Assembly: GCA_002943765.1 (NCBI GenBank)
Contig: PQWQ01000003.1
Coordinates: forward strand, 4,524,729-4,588,728
DNA: 64,000 nt
Reading direction: 5' to 3'
From: Psoroptes ovis
Lineage: Eukaryota; Arthropoda; Arachnida; Sarcoptiformes; Psoroptidae
Shown here: positions 60,332-64,000 of the stretch, in pieces
How positions within the stretch are numbered: the first letter of the stretch is position 1
How the letters are laid out: each line of letters starts with the position of its first letter
Made by a program: the position numbers and the translations under genes
The notes under the pieces: generated by a model
Seen by the model: the letters and a program-made list of their open reading frames with translations, nothing else
The model's database searches: none
Told to the model about the DNA's origin: nothing

Positions 60332-62446
60332 CTATGGAAGCCATTTATCGAATTGATTTCCAGTTATGATACGTTTCTCATTCATATAAATTTGACTGTT
60401 TTCATGATGCTGTTCAAGATAATAACGATAATTGACCATCATACCGCATGAATTTGATAGTCCACGAGTAGAAATATCGGCCAACCAATTCAAACGCCAT
60501 AATACAGCTCCATTTTTCATATGAAAATTAGCTGTCGATCAACAAAAAAGTGATAATGTGTATGAATGATCACAATCAATCTTCAGTCAGTCATAATACG
60601 TACCGACTGGATTCAAGGCATAACCTCGACGTTTTTCAAAATATAAATAATAAGCACAAATGCGCATTAATGGCTCACGAAATGATTCCACCAGCGTTTG
60701 ATCAGTGATCCAATTACCAGAATGTAATAATTGTATCAAACGATTCCAAAACGTTTGTTCATCCTTTACAGCCAATATACCACATAAGCGTTCATAATTA
60801 GAGTAACGCATCCATATTTTACGAAAACCTTTGGAATCATCTTGCCGTTGTATGGCTTGTATGGCTGTCAGTAGATATTCGGTAAAATTAGGAATTGGCG
60901 ATAATGAACTGAAACGAGTCATTAATGGAAATTCAGCTTTCAAACCACTAGCCACTTGTTTGATTAATTGATTGCCAAGATCAATTCCATTCAATCCTTT
61001 TTGTGTGGATGATATTGAATAAAAAACAGCTGCATCGATTAAATTTGGATCTTCAATTTTCTGATGTGCTTTTGGTGAACGTGAAAATGATGGCAATCTA
61101 AATGATTTTCCATTAATCATCGTAGTTATTATCGAATTGGCTGATCCATCTCTGGGCGAACTGAGAACATCATTTTTATGGTCAGATATGAGATATCCAT
61201 TCAATAAATTAGATCCTTTCACTTCATTTTCAGTACCTTGCTGAATGTTTGTTCGTCGAATAATATCCTTGGTGAAGTGAATTAATTTCAAATTATTCCA
61301 AATTCAATCATAATGTAATTTGAAATGTAAATACCTGAATTGAAGATGAAATGGTTGGCACTAATGCAACATGTAAAATGACCAATGGCTCTCCAGGCAG
61401 ACAGGAATGTGAAAATAAATAACAGCGGCGATACAATCCTAAACGTTGCTTTAATCAAGCCAATTGTGTATTGGATGAACTGCTTCATATTCAGATATCT
61501 AATTAAAATGAATAATTAATCCAATTTATTTGAGCAAAAAACATTTAATAAATCACTTTTCTGCAGTATGGATGTTGGTGAATCCCATGTAGCACGCTCT
61601 AATCGCAAGAAACCAGCATTAAACCAAAGTGATAATAAATCAGATAATTGTGAAGACACCAGTCTTAATTGTACTTTGGTTGATGGACCGAGTTCAGATA
61701 ATAATTGTGGATTAGATAAAACTGTCAATAGATCACTACGTAAATCGACCAAAAATTTAACACCAATCGGTAAACGTGATATTTGCCGAATAATGTCAAA
61801 TATTGTGGACGTATTTGTTTTTGTAAACGATCAACCAACAATGCAACATCATACGGTTCTCGTCTTTGTTTGAGTTTGTAAAAAACTAGAACTTGCTTGT
61901 GATGCTATTTCAATGGTTGTTGACAATTCATCGGATAAAAAACATAAATATCGTAAACGTTCTAATTGACTGGATTCATAGTAAATATCACACAATTCTG
62001 ATGATAATTCTATTTGTTTCTATTTTTATTTAAATAAATTGCAAAAATTCATTTAAAAAACATGAAATTGTTATCATTATTTTGTAATCATAAACACTTA
62101 CCTGTGTTATATCACGTACTGTTGATAATTGAACAATCATTGTCGATATGTTCTGTAATTTATCAAAATTATCATTAAATTGTTGTTCATCATTATCTGA
62201 ATTATCGTTGATTATTGAATTATTATTTTCAAATTTTAGACCATCATTCGATAATAATTTAGATGATGATACATGTCTTTGTCTATTCGTTATTCGCTGT
62301 TGTTCATTATTCAAAATTTTACCACATTTCGGTGTAAATAATAGTGTTGAATAGTATTCATATTGATTATGGCCAACAAACAATTGAATTGATGATAACA
62401 ATTTCGAATATTTACTATTTATCATTGAATTTAAACATCGATACAT
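60332..62446 (-). pseudogene. MLYCD: Malonyl-CoA decarboxylase, with four single-base frame breaks
   Basis: Five exons (62446-62102, 62019-61557, 61498-61335, 61267-60604, 60531-60332) are joined by introns of about 58-82 bp. MLYCD converts malonyl-CoA to acetyl-CoA and so relieves inhibition of fatty-acid oxidation. The first exon starts MYRCLNSMINSKYSKLL, a plausible mitochondrial leader. Conserved family blocks are clear: VKFLVDLRSDLL, WFNAGFLRLERATWDSP, YEAVHPIHNWLD, YRRCYLFSH, FYSISSTQKGLNG, FSSLSPIPNF and YALNPV-ANFHMKNGAVLWRLNW. The catalytic Ser of SPIP and the His of NFH are both present, and there is no C-terminal SKL peroxisomal signal. Four breaks occur in exons 2-3: one extra base in the run at 61880-61885, one missing at 61782-61784, one extra at 61557-61560 beside a donor, and one missing near 61453. 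They are paired plus/minus, so both ends stay in frame. This looks like homopolymer sequence error in an otherwise functional gene, though a young pseudogene is possible. Confidence 0.75.
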
Positions 62447-63022
62447 TATTTACTATTTGGAATATATTTGGAATTTTAATTTATTTTATTTTAATCAATT
62501 TTAATCAATGAATCTAAATGGAATCAATTTAAAAATCAAAATGATCAAAATGAATGTACATTTGATGAATATTATTAATGGCTGGGAGCTTTCCACACTA
62601 TTTTCGTGTTCATATCATGATTATTGAACGATTATCACACAAATCCAAAGTTTTTCATTTATTTATTGCTGCTTTGATTGATTGATTTTTTCCATTGAAA
62701 TTTCAGTACAATTTATCTATGTACATATTCAAATAATTATCATCAAATTGATTGTGTATATTTGATTGATTGATTGATTTTGTCTGTGTGTGTGTCAGTG
62801 ATTGATGCACTGATAGATTATTAATTGATAAGAAAAGGAGAATTTCGTTCAATGTTTGTGCTTGAAATTGAATGTTGTGGACACAAGATAAAAATTCAGC
62901 TGAAATTGAATAAATGATTTTTAAAAAAAAATTTTCCACAAGATGACACTGGTGGTTTGTTATTGTTTTTCAATGTTCGCTCAGATGTTGACTCTTTGAA
63001 ATTGATGAAATCAATTAAATGA
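62447..63022. other. Shared upstream region of MLYCD (minus) and RNase H1 (plus)
   Basis: About 580 bases separate the two divergent genes, so this should hold both promoters. There is no TATA box I would trust. A TGATTGATTGATTGATTTTG microsatellite lies at about 62762-62782, followed by a short TG run. The first RNase H1 exon might also be hidden here. Confidence 0.4.
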
Positions 63023-63029
63023 TCAAAGA

Positions 63030-63832
63030 ATGTCATATGGATATTTTTTCAATCACATTTGCCATCGATCGTACGACAAATAAGAAAAATTAAAAAATTT
63101 AACGAACCAAAATATTATGCGGTCGCTGTTGGACGGCGTGTTGGCATATATCGTTCATGGCCATCATGTAAAGTACAAATTGAAAACATTTCGAATGCAA
63201 AATATCGCCGATTCGATACACACAATGAAGCAATGCATTATTTGAAGCACACACCAAAAGAAATAGCAATACCAGTACAACATTCGAATTCTGATCAATC
63301 CAAATTTAATGTGATGCAACCACAAAGTGATGATTCAACATCAGCAAATGATTTAGATTTTGATAGCTCTGATGATTCAGTCGTTTTTATTGATGGTGCT
63401 TGCTGGCGTAACGGCTCACCTGATGCATGTGCTGGTGTAGGCATTTATTGGCCTGGTGCACCTGAACGCAATCAAAGTATTAGAATTGATGGCCGCCAAA
63501 CAAGTATACGTGCTGAAATATGGGCAGCTATTTATGCATTGAAACAAGCAAAACAATTAGGACTCAATCAGCTGACCATTTATACTGATTCACATTTTGT
63601 CATACAAACAGCTACAGTTTGGTTGTACAAATGGAAACGTAACTGTTGGATGACATCAGCTGGTGTTGAAGTGAAAAATCGTTATGATATGATGGCTCTT
63701 GATGAAGCGATCAGATCTTTTGGTAAAATTATATGGCGTCCTGTAGCTGCACATTCTGGTAATCATGGTAATGATGAAGCTGATCGTTTAGCCAATGCTG
63801 CCATTGCTAATCATCAAAATAGTCAAAAATAG
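63030..63832 (+). CDS. RNASEH1: Ribonuclease H1
   Basis: RNase H1 cuts the RNA strand of RNA-DNA hybrids (R-loops, primers) in nucleus and mitochondria. The frame from about 63059 encodes an N-terminal hybrid-binding domain (YYAVAVGRRVGIYRSWPSC). A Ser/Asp-rich linker and the catalytic domain follow. All four acidic residues are present: Asp in FIDGAC, Glu in RAEIW, Asp in YTDSH and Asp in NDEADRLA. The His of AHSGNHGNDEAD is also there. The stop is at 63830-63832. The start is unresolved. The frame is open back to 63023, but that stretch has no in-frame ATG. The only close ATG (63030) is one base out of register across a run of six T (63044-63049). Either that run is one T short in this sequence, or the first exon lies upstream. 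A basic leader (VRQIRKIKKF) precedes the first domain. Confidence 0.85.
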
Positions 63833-64000
63833 CACATGTGAATAATCATTATCAGTAATTAATCATTAATAACCTGTTAATTTGAAATAAAGTTTATTTT
63901 TATTTTCATTTTCATTCATTCATTTAAAATCAAAACTCATTTCATTTTATGAATGCGCATTCTCGTCAATGATTCATTTTTTGATGCAGTGAGATGTTGT
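63833..64000. other. 3' flank of RNase H1
   Basis: AATAAA at 63886-63891 is a likely polyadenylation signal, 54 bases past the stop and followed by T-rich sequence. Nothing else is recognised up to the window edge. Confidence 0.5.
63886..63891 (+). terminator. Polyadenylation signal of RNase H1
   Basis: AATAAA followed by GTTTATTTTTATTTTC, 54 bases beyond the stop codon. Confidence 0.5.

Noticed and set aside
1..64000. tRNA or rRNA genes
   Set aside because: I looked for T-loop-like GGTTCGAATCC strings; the few partial matches (for example near 2246 and 21618) lack a cloverleaf or lie in exons. None was supported.

Overview
The window is a piece of nuclear DNA from a small arthropod-like animal. 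It is strongly AT-rich. Coding exons are joined by very short GT-AG introns, mostly 54-82 bp. The genes are animal genes: sidekick, tandem galectins, JMY/WHAMM, malonyl-CoA decarboxylase, RNase H1 and a PPP phosphatase. I infer an acariform (dust- or scab-mite-like) mite from the compact introns, composition and gene style. This is inference, not a database match.

Layout. 0.4-2.75 kb, minus strand: a JMY/WHAMM-type Arp2/3 activator. 3.0-4.06 kb, minus: a two-CRD galectin. 5.95-14.8 kb, plus: a sidekick (Sdk)-type adhesion receptor of about 2338 residues. Its first intron contains a second, frameshifted galectin gene on the opposite strand. 16.5-16.9 kb, plus: a small single-pass membrane protein (gene A). 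17.06-20.66 kb, plus: a PPP-family Ser/Thr phosphatase with a long N-terminal region. 20.7-37.2 kb: no gene that I can support, but many short palindromic transposon remnants. 37.2-47.6 kb, plus: gene B, a paralogue of gene A, split by a 9.2 kb intron full of the same elements. 47.6-54.7 kb: more elements, a possible unrecognised or decayed multi-exon gene on the minus strand, and a reverse-transcriptase relic. 54.8-57.9 kb, minus: a multi-exon DDE transposase-like gene related to CACTA/EnSpm, carrying a 39-bp minisatellite. 60.3-62.4 kb, minus: malonyl-CoA decarboxylase with a cluster of single-base indels. 63.0-63.8 kb, plus: RNase H1, divergent from the decarboxylase.

Main points. (1) The sidekick gene is a domain chimera. 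A signal peptide and two FN3 domains that look like receptor phosphatase Ptp10D/Ptp4E are joined, inside one uninterrupted exon, to two Ig domains, the 13 FN3 domains, the membrane segment and the C-terminal GFSSFV of Sidekick. Four of the six usual Ig domains are absent. (2) Genes A and B define a small membrane-protein family with an identical MGTTGRFG start, a phase-1 intron and a TDYSEL motif; I do not recognise it. (3) About 29 palindromic elements of roughly 80 bp, plus six copies of a second palindromic family, crowd the intergenic DNA and the gene B intron. As RNA they would form long hairpins. (4) Single-base homopolymer indels break galectin 2, the decarboxylase, the RNase H1 start and the transposase. 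The long sidekick, JMY and phosphatase frames are clean, so the cause may be local assembly error or real decay.

Exons were joined by hand from splice motifs and reading-frame phase. Family names rest on recalled motifs, not on searches.
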